Shown: positions 1 to 12,552 of the stretch, one piece after another
Position numbering within the stretch: position 1 is the first letter of the stretch
Layout of the letters: the number at the start of each line of letters is the position of its first letter
Assembly: GCF_001625215.2 (NCBI RefSeq)
Contig: NC_030384.2
Location: 37,730,390-37,794,389 of the forward strand
Source of the DNA: Daucus carota subsp. sativus
Lineage: Eukaryota; Streptophyta; Magnoliopsida; Apiales; Apiaceae
Length of the DNA stretch: 64,000 nucleotides
Direction: 5' to 3'
Position numbers and translations under genes: made by a program
Notes under the pieces: generated by a model
What the model saw: the letters and a program-made list of their open reading frames with translations, nothing else
What the model was told of the DNA's origin: nothing
Databases searched by the model: none

Positions 1-365
1 TGTGTGTTACATGTATAAGTGAGATCCTTGTATGTTTGGAGGAGCATAGAGCTGCATAAAGTTACAGTATATAGTATATATTTTTATTATTATTTTTACT
101 ACATAGGTGTTTTGCACCCTAGTAATGTTAATCATGTAAAGTTTGGTTATGATTAGTTGTAAGGTATTGTCTGCTTCTCCTTATACTGTATATACTCGTA
201 GTAAGAAGCATACCAACAGAGGATACATGATTGTTTTCAGTGGATTACTAGAATAATGCAGCATTCAAGAGGACTCCGAGTTTAATTTTGTGAGGATGAT
301 GGCTATGTGATTTCTATGTGTCGTTTATTGTCATAATCCCTAATATTGCTGCTCACATTGTTCAG

Positions 366-3300
366 GGGTGGACTTTAAGGTTAAGCATGTTACCCTTGGG
401 GGTAAGAAGTTGAAGCTTGCAATTTGGGATACAGGTAAATTCGACCTTATACTTTAACCTAGAATATCCGTGTCATCATCGATAAATATTGAAGGAACAT
501 TCTGTAGGTTTTTTTGATTCACCTCAACCTGTATAGCACATATTTACCAAGTTTGTTTTATTTTCACCGAATATAATCATTGTACTTTTTATATGTACCC
601 CCACCCCAGCCTTCCCTTGCAATTTAAACTGTTTCTATGTAGGTAGGACTAGGATTTGACTAAAAAAAGGTTTTTGGATGTATTATACAGCTGGTCAGGA
701 ACGATTCAGAACCCTAACCAGCTCATACTACAGAGGAGCCCAGGGAGTGATAATGGGTATGTCTTCTTTTGCTTAAGAAATTTATCAATTATATTATGTT
801 TGCATTGTATACAGCTTGTTCAATGTTTTCTGGCAATCTGCATCGTGGCAAGCTTACGTTTTTTTTACCATCAGATAGATTATATCGTTAATTCATTTTG
901 CAGTATTGTTTATGTTATGTTTATTAAGTGAAAAAGGATTAGTCTCTTATGGATGTCCCTATAGAGAATGGTACGAGTACCTGTCATATACAAGGTTCAC
1001 TTTAGAAGATTCCACTAATGTTCCTGATTTCCCCTTTCTTATAACTTTTAATGGCTGAAAGTTTGAATGCACATTCTGATGTGTTGTTTCTGTCATTAGG
1101 TTGATTACTTGAATTTTGTATTGGTTATGTGGAGATAGTTGAGTATTTTATTGCTAGCATGTGTTCTAACTTAATTACATATGGGTTTGGGGCATTATAA
1201 TTCTTGCTTCCACCTGTTAGCCAGTTCATTCAGCTTTAGCAGTAATTGAAGTGATTGTGCCTTAAATAATATTTCTTCTGTAGCATTTCTGGTGTAAGAC
1301 TTGGTTTACATTTCTAGCTGGAGAGTACTAGAGTAGCTCTGATACTTTTTTTATTTTATTTTATTGCTACTGATTGATAAAGTCATTTAAACATGATTTT
1401 GAGGCCTGTTGGTTGAACAAGTTATGCTTTTTGAGCTCCAGTGAATATTTATTGCACTAGAGTAGCTCCGGACTTTTTTTTTTAACAGAAAAGTAGCTCC
1501 GGACTTGATAAAGTAATTTAACCATGATTTTGAGGAGTGTTTGTTGAACAACTTATTTTTTAGAGTTAATTGAAAATTGCACCTCTACACTTGGGCCCAA
1601 ACACACTTAGTATAGATACTTTTGGAAATTGCATTTCGCATCCCCTTACTATTTGTGCGCTGCAATATACACCCTTTTCACCCATTTCTGTTAAATATCC
1701 ATTAACGTTAATTAAGTCGGGGGTAAAACGGGAAAATCGGTCTTCTTCCCCATATCCGCCCTAATTCAGTGTGTACATTAACCGTAATTAGTTGTTATTT
1801 TCCTCTTAATTTATCTTCTTCAGAAAAGATAGGGGAGTATTGTGTTTTAATTGCCAGCAAGTATAAGATTGGTTTCGGAGCTCTTGGAGCTGAAATTGGG
1901 TGGTGAGAATCTTGGCGATTATAATACAACTTAGAAAAGACACAATTTCTCCTCAAAACATCAGTCTCAGATGATTGCACATGATCTTGCTCTTCTTAAT
2001 CTATTGCTAGTAACTTATCAAGACCCTCCATGTCATCAGCATCTTCATCAGCAGAAGATAATACAGTGAAAAGGAGAGTAAAAGGGTCAGTATTACAGCA
2101 AAGAAGATAAATCTTGAAGTGGGTTTTGGAGTATACATGGAGTTGAAGCTGAATGAAATTTTTGAATGAGATCTGCTAATTATTACTAATAAAAATTATC
2201 AGAAAGTTTTAATAACGGTTGAGTAGAAAAGAAGAAGATCTCAGTCTTAAATTATAAAAATTGTCGGTGAACGTGATGGCAACTTATATTTATCAATCTC
2301 GGGCGGTAATCACTCAGAGTCCAATAAAATCTTTCTACTACTCGAAAAACTATACATATATACATACATACATAATTTTGTATCTAAGTGGATAGAGTTG
2401 AGTGGGTTTCTATTTTAATTTTTTTTTTTTTATGCCTCAATTGCCCTTAATTTCAAACGGCACCGTTAACTTTTGACGGAAAGGGTGCATACTGCAGCGC
2501 ACACACAAAATAGTAAGGGGATGTGAAATGCAATTTCCTAAACTATGTATACTAAAGTGTGTTTGGGCCCAAGTGTAGAGGTGCAATTTGCAATTAACTC
2601 TATTTTTTATCAAGCTCCTGTGAATGTTTATTTCCTGTAACCAGTTCTTGTGAATGCGCATGCATGAATATGTATGCGCATGCATGAATATGTAAGATAT
2701 GCTGACAATACAATTTAAACCTTAAGTATGAAAATTTTGATAAGGAGAGTGGAGACTTGTAGTTCATATTACATACCTAACTATGTCTTTGCACAATGAG
2801 CAGTTTATGATGTAACACGAAGAGACACATTCACAAATTTGTCAGACATATGGTCTAAAGAAATTGACCTGTACTCAACAAATCAAGATTGCATCAAGAT
2901 GCTTGTTGGCAACAAAGTAGATAAGGTATCTCCTTGTAAACTTTGTCAAGATCTTCTGTACCAGTACACTTAGTTGCATCTACCTTAATGCTATTGTGTT
3001 ACTGACTTGTATTTGCGAGAATAATTGTTTTATTACTTTGTCACAAGGCTCTTTACATATTCTGACAATGCAGCAAATTTTTTTTCCCGGAGGGATTCAT
3101 TTACTCTTTACTGAACTTTTTGTCAGGAAAGTGAAAGGGTTGTCACCAAGAAAGAGGGGATTGACTTTGCTCGGGAATATGGATGCCTGTTCATTGAGTG
3201 CAGTGCAAAAACACGGGTCAATGTAGAGCAATGTTTCGAGGAACTGGTATTGAAGGTATATATGATTCCTAACATCTTCTTTTCTTGCAGTTTGTGAATG

Positions 3301-4908
3301 TTATTAAGTTCTTACCCAATTCTCATTCTCTGTTTGAGCATGAAGTTAAAAATTGAATCCATGTAGTCATCTTAAGATATCTGATTATTCATGACTTTTT
3401 AATGTAACAAATTTCACTACTGAAAATGACTGCACAATTTTGCCTTAGATCCTTGATGTTTCCCAATTTATTTTATTTGATGCTTTTCCCGTTCTGAAGT
3501 ATTCCTGTTGGGTTTATCACTTTTGGAATTAAAAAATTTCATGAAATAATAACGAACACAGATGGAGTGCTATTTCTCTCTGTTACACTAAACTTTGTCT
3601 TCAATGTTGTGATTAGCATATAATTGAAAGAAATAAAAAAATGTAATAATATGTCTTAATTTCTACAAATTTGAAGGAGACCTTTTTTAAACGTATCAAA
3701 TGATGAACTTAGTTACTGTTCTGCACTTTATGCATACTTATGGAGGTGTATGCATTGCATTCTTAGCAAAAGCAAATTAGTCTTTTTTTCTACATAATTA
3801 GTTCTTAGCTGTCTTTCTGTTTGGATTTTGGTATGATAATAACTGAAATGTTTACTTAACAGAGGATATGCGCATTAAATATTATCTTCATTTAGCTCGT
3901 TGAATTCTAAAAATGCTACAAAAGGTCCTACATTCGGGAATACATGCATTTTACATACTGTAAATTCTTTCGAGAAATTCCAACTTTGTCTGAATGGTTT
4001 GGGTAATTTCATTATGTTCATGTTTAAGAGGTATTAATCACCAAAATAACAATCTTGGCTCTCTTTGGGGACTTGTTAATACCGGAAATTATTATATTGA
4101 AGTTCGACTTACTATTGGCCCATTTGCTAAAATAAGCTATTATTTTATATTATTCACTTAACATATCGACTAAATTTGAATCACTTGTTTGATCGATTCC
4201 AGGATACTCTAGGAGAAAGTGAGATATAAGCAGTCTTCATCTTAAAATGAATTAGGAAATGATATATTGAGAGGTTTTTTGTCACAGAGATTAAGTAATG
4301 ATAAAATGTAAACAAATTGTGAGTCCTGGAATTATAGTCCCTGCAGCAAACAGGCGTAGCATTCAATTCATCATTGTTTGCCTAGTTTATTATTCAGGTG
4401 AAGATGTTAAAAGTGTAGTATGCTGCAACCCATTAGACAGTGTTGGTCTTTCTTAACAGGAAATAGATTAGAAGGTGCAAGGTGAAAGTATATACCAGGA
4501 CATGCCATTTCGTTGTCAGAGGCCCTAGAAAAAATGGGCCCGAGTTTGTGGAAGCAATGTTCAAAAAACTCTTATGTAGTAGAAACATGATATATGTGTT
4601 AAACTTACATGAATTATTTGTGTTATTTTCCTTTATTAGGTTTATAATCATCTGTGTATTGATAAATTATGGGTATATACTAATTGGGTGGATGTGTTTA
4701 TATATCCAATATGTTTAGAACTTTTCTGATGTTTAACATTTACAAGTATTAGAATTGTGCTTACAAAGTCTGTCTCCTTTTTTTTTTTTTTTTTGATGCA
4801 CAGATATTGGAAACTCCTAGTCTCTTGGCAGATGGGTCTACTGCTGGCAAAAGGAATATATTTAAACAAGCTCCTGCACAAGATGCAGCAGCTAGTGGTT
4901 GTTGCTGA
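366..4908 (+). CDS. RABC1: Rab GTPase of the RABC1/Rab18 type, 5' end outside window
   Basis: Small Ras-like GTPase of the plant RABC (Rab18) subfamily, a membrane-bound GDP/GTP switch in vesicle or lipid-droplet traffic (family knowledge). Five exons are seen: 366-434, 691-756, 2804-2925, 3127-3255 and 4804-4908, all with GT/AG borders and matching phases. They encode the part from the switch I/strand beta2 region (GVDFKV) through WDTAGQERF (G3, switch II), GNKVDK (G4, NKxD) and ECSAK (G5), to a C-terminal SGCC that fits double geranylgeranylation. The P-loop and start codon are missing because the first codon here is split (G|GG) and its exon lies upstream of base 1. The intron 757-2803 is enlarged by a Mutator-like element. 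The protein matches my memory of Arabidopsis RABC1 almost residue for residue in this region, so the family call is strong. Confidence 0.93.
1370..2640 (+). repeat. Local duplication in the Rab intron, second copy split by the MULE
   Basis: A segment starting GATAAAGTCATTTAAACATG near 1375 and running to about 1455 recurs, diverged, from about 1508 to 1561 and resumes after the MULE at 2601-2635 (GCTCCTGTGAATGTTTATT). The duplication therefore predates the MULE insertion. Immediately after it, near 2655-2694, a 20-bp unit containing GCGCATGCATGAATATG is repeated twice. Confidence 0.7.
1563..2600. mobile_element. Non-autonomous Mutator-like element (MULE) with long terminal inverted repeats
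   Basis: The 1038-bp element begins GAGTTAATTG and ends CAATTAACTC. The inverted repeats extend about 170-190 bp inward with scattered mismatches; both ends contain CACTTGGGCCCAAACACAC-like sequence in opposite orientation. It is flanked by a perfect 9-bp direct repeat TATTTTTTA at 1554-1562 and 2601-2609, the length typical of Mutator transposition. No transposase reading frame is visible in the AT-rich interior. It lies in an intron of the Rab gene. Confidence 0.9.
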
Positions 4909-4962
4909 AGTACAACATTTCTTAGTTTACTGTTAACATGTTCAATGTAATGCTTTCATCTA

Positions 4963-5058
4963 TCTTTTTCTGTTGAATAGCATATTTATTCCATATCTGT
5001 GTTTTGAAAATCTTTTTCTGTTGAATAGCATATTTATTCCATATCTGTGTTTTGAAGT
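4963..5058 (+). repeat. Perfect 48-bp tandem duplication in the Rab 3' UTR region
   Basis: The unit beginning TCTTTTTCTGTTGAATAG and ending near GTGTTTTGAAAA is present twice head to tail, 55 bases downstream of the Rab stop codon. It probably lies in the 3' UTR. Confidence 0.85.
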
Positions 5059-5158
5059 GTACTTTTGGCTCGGGGGTAGGCACATGGTGACAATATATCT
5101 TGGCCTCTTGATCCCTTCTTGACATAGACAAACGTTTGTTGACAATTATTCACATATG

Positions 5159-6378
5159 CAGTAAACTGACATGCCTGTGGAAGAAGGTGAATGTAACTAG
5201 TATATTATGTTGTATATTGTTTAATTTTATTGTGAGACTGAATGGAGCTTGGGTCTGGAAATAAAATATTAAACATTAACAAGCAGCCCGTATGTGTGAA
5301 AATTTTAAGGATAAATGTGAATTAACATAGGTAAATGGTATATTGTTTATTGTATATGGGGGTTCGCTTTGTGGTTAACATTGAAGGTCAAAATTCCTGT
5401 CAGCTGTCCCACAATTACATTTTGAGAGAGGATGTGGCCATGACATTGACCTCGACCTCGCAGCTTTGTCGTGGCCAGCGTTGCCTCTAATAGCTCTTCG
5501 CCAATGATGGATATTATTGTGTGCAGACTCATTATGCCCTTGCATCTCGGTGATGATATATATCATTGTTAAAGGTGTTTTGAGGCATAGTTTCAGCCTC
5601 CACCTGATCAAATATTTACACAGTGACATATCATTATTGGTTACATATTATTTTTAGGTTGTTGGATGAATATTTAGAGCCCATATCATTTTTTGGTTGA
5701 TTATAACATCTATACTATACTATAATAAGCCAATATAGGTATAATTTGTAGTCCTAAGTTTTAGTTATATTTTTTGGTTTGGTACTCTCTTTTTGGTACT
5801 ACAAGTCTACAAATGTGGAGTCTATTAATCTTACATTATTACACAGTTTCAAATACTAAAAACACTCATAACAATACCTTATCATATAATATTTCATTAA
5901 AAAATTATAATGATTTTATAAATAACATTATAAATAATAATTTTGAATATCTTCTTTTAACAAAAAGCTTTATATAACTCTTTTTAACTTTAACGTGTTC
6001 TATATCAATATAAACACCAAACATTACATAACCTTTTCTAACTCTAATTTTAAAAAAATCAAGATTACAGAATTATGTTGAAATTCGATTGATTAAATTA
6101 CTGAATCTTTCAAATGTATTACAAGATCGTTTATGTTTGGAAAAGATTTGAATTTTCTGATTTTTTTTTAATTTTAAATCTACATGTACTAAATTCGGAT
6201 TAAAATGTATTATATATATATTTGTTAGGGTTTGTACATTTTCAAGTAATTGGGAGAAAATATAGTCAGTTGAATAATATAATTTAATTAAATTCAATCT
6301 ATTAATATTAAATGCTAATAAAACGATGTTAAATTTAAATTATAAATACAGTTCAATATAATACAATAAACTGAATAA
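5159..6378. other. AT-rich intergenic region with a possible Helitron 5' end
   Basis: No gene is supported here. At 5709 the sequence A|TCTATACTATACTATAATA resembles the 5' terminus of plant Helitrons (TC after an A), but I found no convincing partner hairpin plus CTRR end downstream. It is only a candidate or a truncated remnant. The rest is very AT-rich with short chance reading frames. Confidence 0.3.
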
Positions 6379-6780
6379 AGTATAATGAGAAGGGAGCTGG
6401 GCGGGACATCACTAGGACTAGGACTAGTAGAGTAAGAATGGAGTCACTGGACATCACTGGGACCACTAGGACTAGTAGAGTAAGAATGGAGTCAGTGGAC
6501 ATCACTGGGACCACTAGGACTAGTAGAGTAAGAATGGAGTCTAGTATAATGAGGGAGCTGGGCAATGAACTCCAAAAGGACTAGTAGAGTAAGAATGGAG
6601 TCACTGGACATCACTGGGACCACTAGGACTAGTAGAGTAAGAATGGAGTCACTGGACATCACTGAGACTAGTAGAGTAAGAATGGAGTCTAGTATAATGA
6701 GGGAGCTGGGCAATGAACTCCAAAATGGACCTAGACTGGACATCAGTGGGACTAATAGAGTAAGAATGCAGTCTAGTATG
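6379..6780 (+). repeat. Minisatellite of about 48-bp units with a higher-order pattern
   Basis: The motif AGTAGAGTAAGAATGGAGTC occurs six times, with a seventh variant (AATAGAGTAAGAATGCAGTC), mostly 48 bp apart and separated by ACTGGACATCACTGGGACC. A second module containing ATGAGGGAGCTGGGC plus AATGAACTCC interrupts the array twice, with a partial copy at the left edge. This gives a composite two-module repeat. Open frames across it on both strands are by-products of the unit length being a multiple of three. Confidence 0.9.
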
Positions 6781-7285
6781 ATCATGGTGAATCAAGTTTT
6801 GATTCTTAGAAATTCTCAGAGTGTACGAAATTTTTGGCGAAGATTTTGTCGGTCCGGATGAATTGAGTGGGGTTGAATCCTAGACAAGTGATAACATATT
6901 TGTTCAAAATTACATGCTTGGATATTTGAAAATTTCAGTACTTACTAATATTATTTAGCAAATCAATTTTATTCAATCGGCTTATAAATAAATCTTGAGG
7001 ATTTAATTATAAAACCATCACAAATGGTATTGATTAAATTGAACTCATAATATATTGTATAAAATAAGTTAAATACGGAGGACAAGAATACCTCATTGAA
7101 GCTCAAAATTTTAAAAATAATTTCTATAATTTTTATTTATAATTTTTGTTAATAGTGTGCATTAACTATAGAATTTCCGTAGGGTTTAACATGCTGTCAT
7201 AAAGTATAAATACACAAAACCCTGCATCTCATTCTATTCATTAACCTCTAAAACAATACAAAACTTCTGTATCTATAGCTCTGCA

Positions 7286-9519
7286 ATGGCCCAAAGCTTC
7301 GAGTCATTAGGTCTAGGTCCCAACGTAATCAAAGCAATCAAACGGAGAGGATACAGTGTCCCCACACCACTTCAACAAAAAGCGGTGCGGCTTATACTCT
7401 CGGGAGCAGATGTACTGGCTTTGGCTCGTCCTGGCTCCGGCAAAACGGTGGCGTTTCTGGTGCCCATGCTCGAGAGGCTGCGGGATCATTCGGAACAAGG
7501 CAGCGGGGCTAGGGCTTTGATTTTGTCTCCCACGGTGTCTTCGGCGCTTCGTACTCTTGAATCTGCTCAGAATTTGGGCCGCTATACTGGTACTGATGCT
7601 AAAACAAACCCATGCATGTAATTTTTGTGTTTTATTTTCGTGTCTTGTACCGAATTGTCGGGTATATTTGTAACGGGTCAGTGTTGTTTATGGTTCTGGC
7701 TAAAAGATGGATTTGTGTGTAAATTGAGTTTTTGTATTCAAGATGATTTAACATGTTTATTATGAAATCGGTGAGTAGAAAAAGAAGTAGAGAGCTGAAC
7801 TATATATAATAACCTTCATCTATATATGTATATGCTAAATCATGCTTTGCAAGTAATTCTTGAATTATGACAAAAAAAAAAAAGTAATTCTTGAATTGAC
7901 TTGAGAAATATACTTGTTTATTGCAGATCTTCGAATTGGTTTATTAATTGGAGGGGATAGCAGGCAAAGTCAGTGTGAAGAATTGGCACAGAACCCGGAT
8001 ATTATTATTGCAACCCCTAATAGGATCATGCACCATTTGTTTGAGCTTAAAGATTTGTCGTTGCATGATGTAGAGTATGTGGTTTTTGATGAAGCTGATA
8101 GTATCCTTAACATGGGATTTGAGGAGCAGCTGCATCAAATTATGGCCCATGTTAATGATAATCGGCAGACATTGCTCTTCAGTGCAACTTTACCAAGTGC
8201 CCTTGTCGAATTTGCCAAAGCTGGTTTACGAGATCCCCAGCTTGTGCGAGTTGACTTGATTAGCCCTGACTTGAAGCTTGTCTTTTTCACTTTAAAGCAG
8301 GAAGAAAAACATGCTGCATTGTTGTACTTAATTGAGGAGAAGATTAGACCAGATGAACAGACTTTGATCTTTGTTTCCACAAAATATCACGTTGAGTTTC
8401 TTAATGTTCTCTGTCAAGAAAGGGGTATTCGTCCATCTGTTTGCTATGGTGATATGGAACAAGATGCTCGAAAGATGGCTGTATCCCAATTTAGATCAAG
8501 AAACACTATGCTGCTGATCGTGACTGATCTAGCAGCCAGGGGGATTGACATTCCTCTGCTTGATAATGTCATCAACTGGGATTTTCCTCCTATACCTGAG
8601 ATTTTTTTCCGTCGAGTAGGACGAGCTGCAAGGGCTGGTCGGACTGGTACTGCATTTTCTTTTGTCACAAATGAAGATATGCCCCATGTTTTAGATCTTC
8701 ATCTCTTTCTTTCAAGGCCTATCAGGGCTGCTCCCACCGAGGAAGAGGTTTCACATAATGTGAATAATCTCATGTCTAAAATTGATCAAGCAATTGCCAA
8801 TGGAGAATCCGTTTACGGGCGTTTCCCTCAGACAGTACTTGATCTCTACGCAGATAGGGTTAGGGAGTTACTGGATTCTTCTACCGAATTACATTCATTG
8901 GAGAGGCCGTGTACTCAAGCATTTCGTTTTTATAACAAGACAAAAGCAAAGCCTTCCACGGCGTCTGTCAGAAGATCAAAGAAGTTGCCCCGTGATGGAC
9001 TTCATCCAATATTCAAAAGTTTGCTAGGTGGTGATGAGATAACTGCACTTGCCTATCTTGAGCAGTTAAAAAAATACAGGTACCTTATACATGTTACGGT
9101 TAGGTGTTTAAAATGTAATTCTGTTTTGTGTTGTATTTAGATGAGGTTCTAATTAATAATAAATCATTCTGTTGTATACTAGACCTAAGCGGACCATCTT
9201 GGAAGCTGAAGGTGAAGTTGCTAATTCAAAGAAAGTAAAGGTAAGGTTTACATTTGTTGGCATGAATTCCTTTGTTTTTTTACTACTTTCTAAATGTGTA
9301 ACTGCAATATAGGCTTGTATATAGTCAGTCTATGGTTATATATTAGCGGGTTCTCGATATGCTTCATTACTTTAGTTTCTAGTAAAATTTTGATATTCAT
9401 TAGATATTTAATTAATGCTTTGGCATGGTGTGTGATTGAAGCGGTCTTCAAGTCATTGGGTTGATGTAATGAAAAGGAAAAGAGCTGTTAATGAGGAGAT
9501 CATTATAAAGAACATATGA
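7286..9519 (+). pseudogene. Decayed tandem duplicate of the RH29 DEAD-box helicase gene
   Basis: Paralogue of the intact gene at 13363-27696, with the same exon borders: exon 1 7286-7589, exon 2 7927-9079, exon 3 9183-9240, exon 4 from 9442. In exon 4 the loss of one A relative to the intact copy shifts the frame and creates a TGA at 9517-9519, so the product would be about 530 aa instead of 799. Helicase motifs are damaged: motif Ia PTRDLAL is replaced by PTVSSAL, TPGR by TPNR, and the His of HRVGRAAR by Arg. ARPGSGKT, DEAD, SAT and ARGID remain. The N-terminal basic leader of the intact gene is absent; the frame starts MAQSFESLGL. A truncated expressed protein cannot be excluded, but loss of helicase function is likely. 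Confidence 0.78.
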
Positions 9520-10880
9520 AACACTCAATAGAGTGTGCAGAAGAGGTGAACTTGATGTTATGAACATATCAGTAAACATTTTTGACATCATCAGCATGAT
9601 AGGACTTGGTCACTGATATGTACTGTTGTCCTTGTATTATCATCTTGTTTTGTATCGCTGAAAAATTAGACATTCCTATTTTGTCACTGAATTTTCCAGG
9701 GTGTAATCCTGATTTAGAAGCTAAGATGATCAGTTCAGAAACTTTTGTCTTCCATATAGGTTCGTAGTGTCCATAGTTTGTGCCAGTGCCTGAGCCGACT
9801 CTGATATACTGATATATCTAATGCATTTATTTAATAGTGTAGTACTTGGTAGAGACTAGAGACTGGTTTTGAACTTTTGCCTGAATTTGCTTGATTATTT
9901 GCTTATAGAATCCCTTTCAATATTTAATTTGTCATTAACAATGGAATAAACCCCTTTGAACAATATGCATCTTTTGTGGCTTTTACTTTCTTTTGGTGTT
10001 AGACTGATAGCTCCATATACTTAACTGGATTATTCAGCCAGTGTTTCGAAAAGAAGTTTCAGTGTGGTTTTCCATTGAATTACAGTGCAGTGGGACCTTG
10101 GTATTTTTGTTTCTATGTGGCATCACCATTAAACTGGAAACATGTTCTTGTAGCAGTTAGACATGGCAACATAGTTACGCATTTTATAAACATTCATTTG
10201 CTACTTAAATTTGACAAGATCAATGGTTCAAAAACATATTTAAGTAATGTTGTATCCAGCGAGACAATAAAAACGATATGAAAATCTGCAGAATTCCAGA
10301 TGTGCAAAGCATGTGCTTGGTCATGAATTCATAAAGAGGAAATCATCTTGTGGTTATGCTGCTGCATTTTGATTAATGTACTTGAACTTCTTTGTAAAAC
10401 AAGTGAATAAGTTATTCTTTTTGCCGTTATCAGAATTATAATTCCTAATTAACATTCACATATACTTGTAGCTCATCTTGTATATCGCATTCATTTTTTT
10501 TAATCTTGCCAGTGTGTTAATGAAAATTTTAAATGGGAAAAAATTGTTTAATGGCTTACTAATATCTGGTTCTAAAAGGTAGGCAAAAGGCTTCATAAGT
10601 TCGGTGTCACAAACCAAGAAAGATTTTTTTTAGTCAGGAAATAAGAAGCTTTTCAGTTGAACATGAAACTATATTATGCTATTGGCTTGATAAAAACTTC
10701 TCTTTGCCGGAGCTGAGTAATGTGATTGTGTTCCTCATGCATTCGTACTTGCACTTGGAATGATGGTTGTAAGTTGTAACAATTCCACCTGCTAGAATTT
10801 GTTTTGAGTAAATTATTAACTTCTTTGCTGGTTTTATTTCAGCATTCTGAGGAAGGACTTTCAGAAAAGGGTTAGACAGC
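9520..10880 (+). pseudogene. 3' exon and intron relics of the duplicated RH29 copy
   Basis: Homology to introns and downstream exons of the intact gene continues past the premature stop. At 10563-10618 an exon 6 equivalent has an in-frame TAG, an 18-bp deletion between short CTTC repeats, and a destroyed donor (CCAAGAAAG instead of CCAAGTAAG). At 10843-10875 an exon 7 equivalent ends in GGT TAG. The exon 5 equivalent was not found. The duplication therefore originally covered much more of the gene than the surviving open frame. Confidence 0.7.
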
Positions 10881-11966
10881 GGAATATGAGCTGTAACAGC
10901 ATGGCGTGAATAATGACATCATGTCTATGCTCTGTGAGAGGGATTACGATATAAATTTTTTATTTAATGCAGTATGTGATCACTATACAAAAAGCAATGA
11001 GGATTTAGTATATAGGAATACATCTATTGATTGACTGAATCTAGGGAAATATCTGAGACGTGTTCTTTTATTTATTTATCTACTTTTTGGCTACATAGGA
11101 TGCGTTGGTTTTTTGAGATATGCCTAAATTATTGCAAGTTCGCTGATCCTTGAACCATAACAAGTTTGATAATCGAGCACAGGATACAGCTGCTAAGTTC
11201 TACACCTTTGTTTAGTTTGCTGTTAGCCTGTCTGATAGAATGCTTTCCTTAACTAGTTTTATCAGTACTGGCTTTTTATTTTTCTGATAAAAATCTTTAG
11301 TTTAGGTATGATTTGCATTTGGAAAAGCTAAAGTGAAAAATTTTTGAGTTCAGAAAATTGAATTCAAAATACAAATCCGGTTCATCAAATTTATAGAATA
11401 GATACAAGTTCTTTTTAGTAAAGATATCTTCTTGTTCTTCGACAAGAGAATTTGATAATACAGTAATTAAACTAAAATAATATCAACTTTAAAGTTTGAA
11501 TGTCCGAATTTTTTAAAAGATATATTTGAGTAACTTATAAGTTGATAACACAGTAATTAAAATGTCAATTTTAATGTGTTTTTGTCTTTTTGAGAAGGTG
11601 AGGCTATTACTTAGATAATCAAAAGGAATTTTATGTTTTTAGAAAATATTTTATATCTTTGCCTTTCCGGATCAAATAAAGACATGAAAATATGTTTTAA
11701 ATATCATTTTCTATTTTATGTTGTTTGGAAAATAATTTATCTAAAATAGAAAAATTATGGAAAAATCATAAAAGTACTTTCCAAATGTGTGAAAAGTAAT
11801 GAGAAGTTGAGGACCTTGATGGTCAATGATACGCAAATAAATAAAAAAATTTAGTACATTTTAACGATATTAATTAAAAATGATCGGTTAAATTAGAATT
11901 ATAAAATATAAAATATTATATAAAAGTTTCTTTGATTTAAGAGAATATGATCTGATAAGACACATA
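10881..11966. other. AT-rich intergenic DNA, nothing recognised
   Basis: This stretch has no supported gene, RNA gene or element. It separates the last recognisable relic of the duplicated helicase from the Stowaway element. Confidence 0.6.
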
Positions 11967-12252
11967 CTCCCTCCGTCCCATTTTGTACGAGCTTATTTCA
12001 CTTTTACGGAGATTAAGAAAAAGTTAGTAAATGTAGTTCAAAAGTGGGTAAGGTGGTGGGACCTATCAATATTTAATAATAAATTTGAGACAGTGGAGGA
12101 AAATAATGAGTGTAATAGTGTTTATTTATTAAAAAGGGAGTATAAAATGTAATAGTGAAAAGTAGTGTTCAAAAATAGTAAGTATTATGAGTTCATTCTT
12201 TTTGGGACGTACCAAAAAATAAATGAGGTCACATGAAATGGGACAGAGGGAT
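11967..12252. mobile_element. Stowaway-type MITE (Tc1/mariner)
   Basis: The 286-bp element begins CTCCCTCCGTCCCATTT and ends AAATGGGACAGAGGGAT, the classic plant Stowaway termini. It is flanked by TA dinucleotides at 11965-11966 and 12253-12254. There is no coding capacity. Confidence 0.9.
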
Positions 12253-12552
12253 TACTAGACTATATTTTTATTATAGTTTAAATATAAAAATTTAATGTAA
12301 TTATAATTACAAACATGCTATTACACATTAGATTTTCAGATGTTCTGAAAATCGAACAAAGTTTGTTTTGAATAGGCAGTGATTCAGGTGAGAACAATTC
12401 TGCACCTCGTACCTTCTAGAAAGTGCTGAACAATTGTTTTGAAAAAAATCATTTTAAATCATTTTTCTAATGTTATATTGTTCCGTTCTTCACTGAGCGC
12501 GAACCTAATTATTAGATAAAATTATAATATATTATCTTTAAATAAACTATAA

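Noticed and set aside
5709-6480. Complete Helitron starting TCTATACTATACTATAATA
   Set aside because: The 5' end looks right, but no GC hairpin plus CTRR terminus could be assigned; kept only as a candidate note.
6421-6760. CRISPR-like array of regularly spaced repeats
   Set aside because: The spacers are themselves repeated and the host is a plant. This is a minisatellite.
6353-6861. Open frames of 70-98 aa on both strands across the minisatellite
   Set aside because: They arise because the 48-bp unit is a multiple of three. The peptides are just repeat translations with no domain or splice support.
7286-9140. Functional second RH29 gene ending at 9140
   Set aside because: The end at 9140 requires reading into intron 2. 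The spliced form stops early in exon 4, and several helicase motifs and downstream exons are destroyed.
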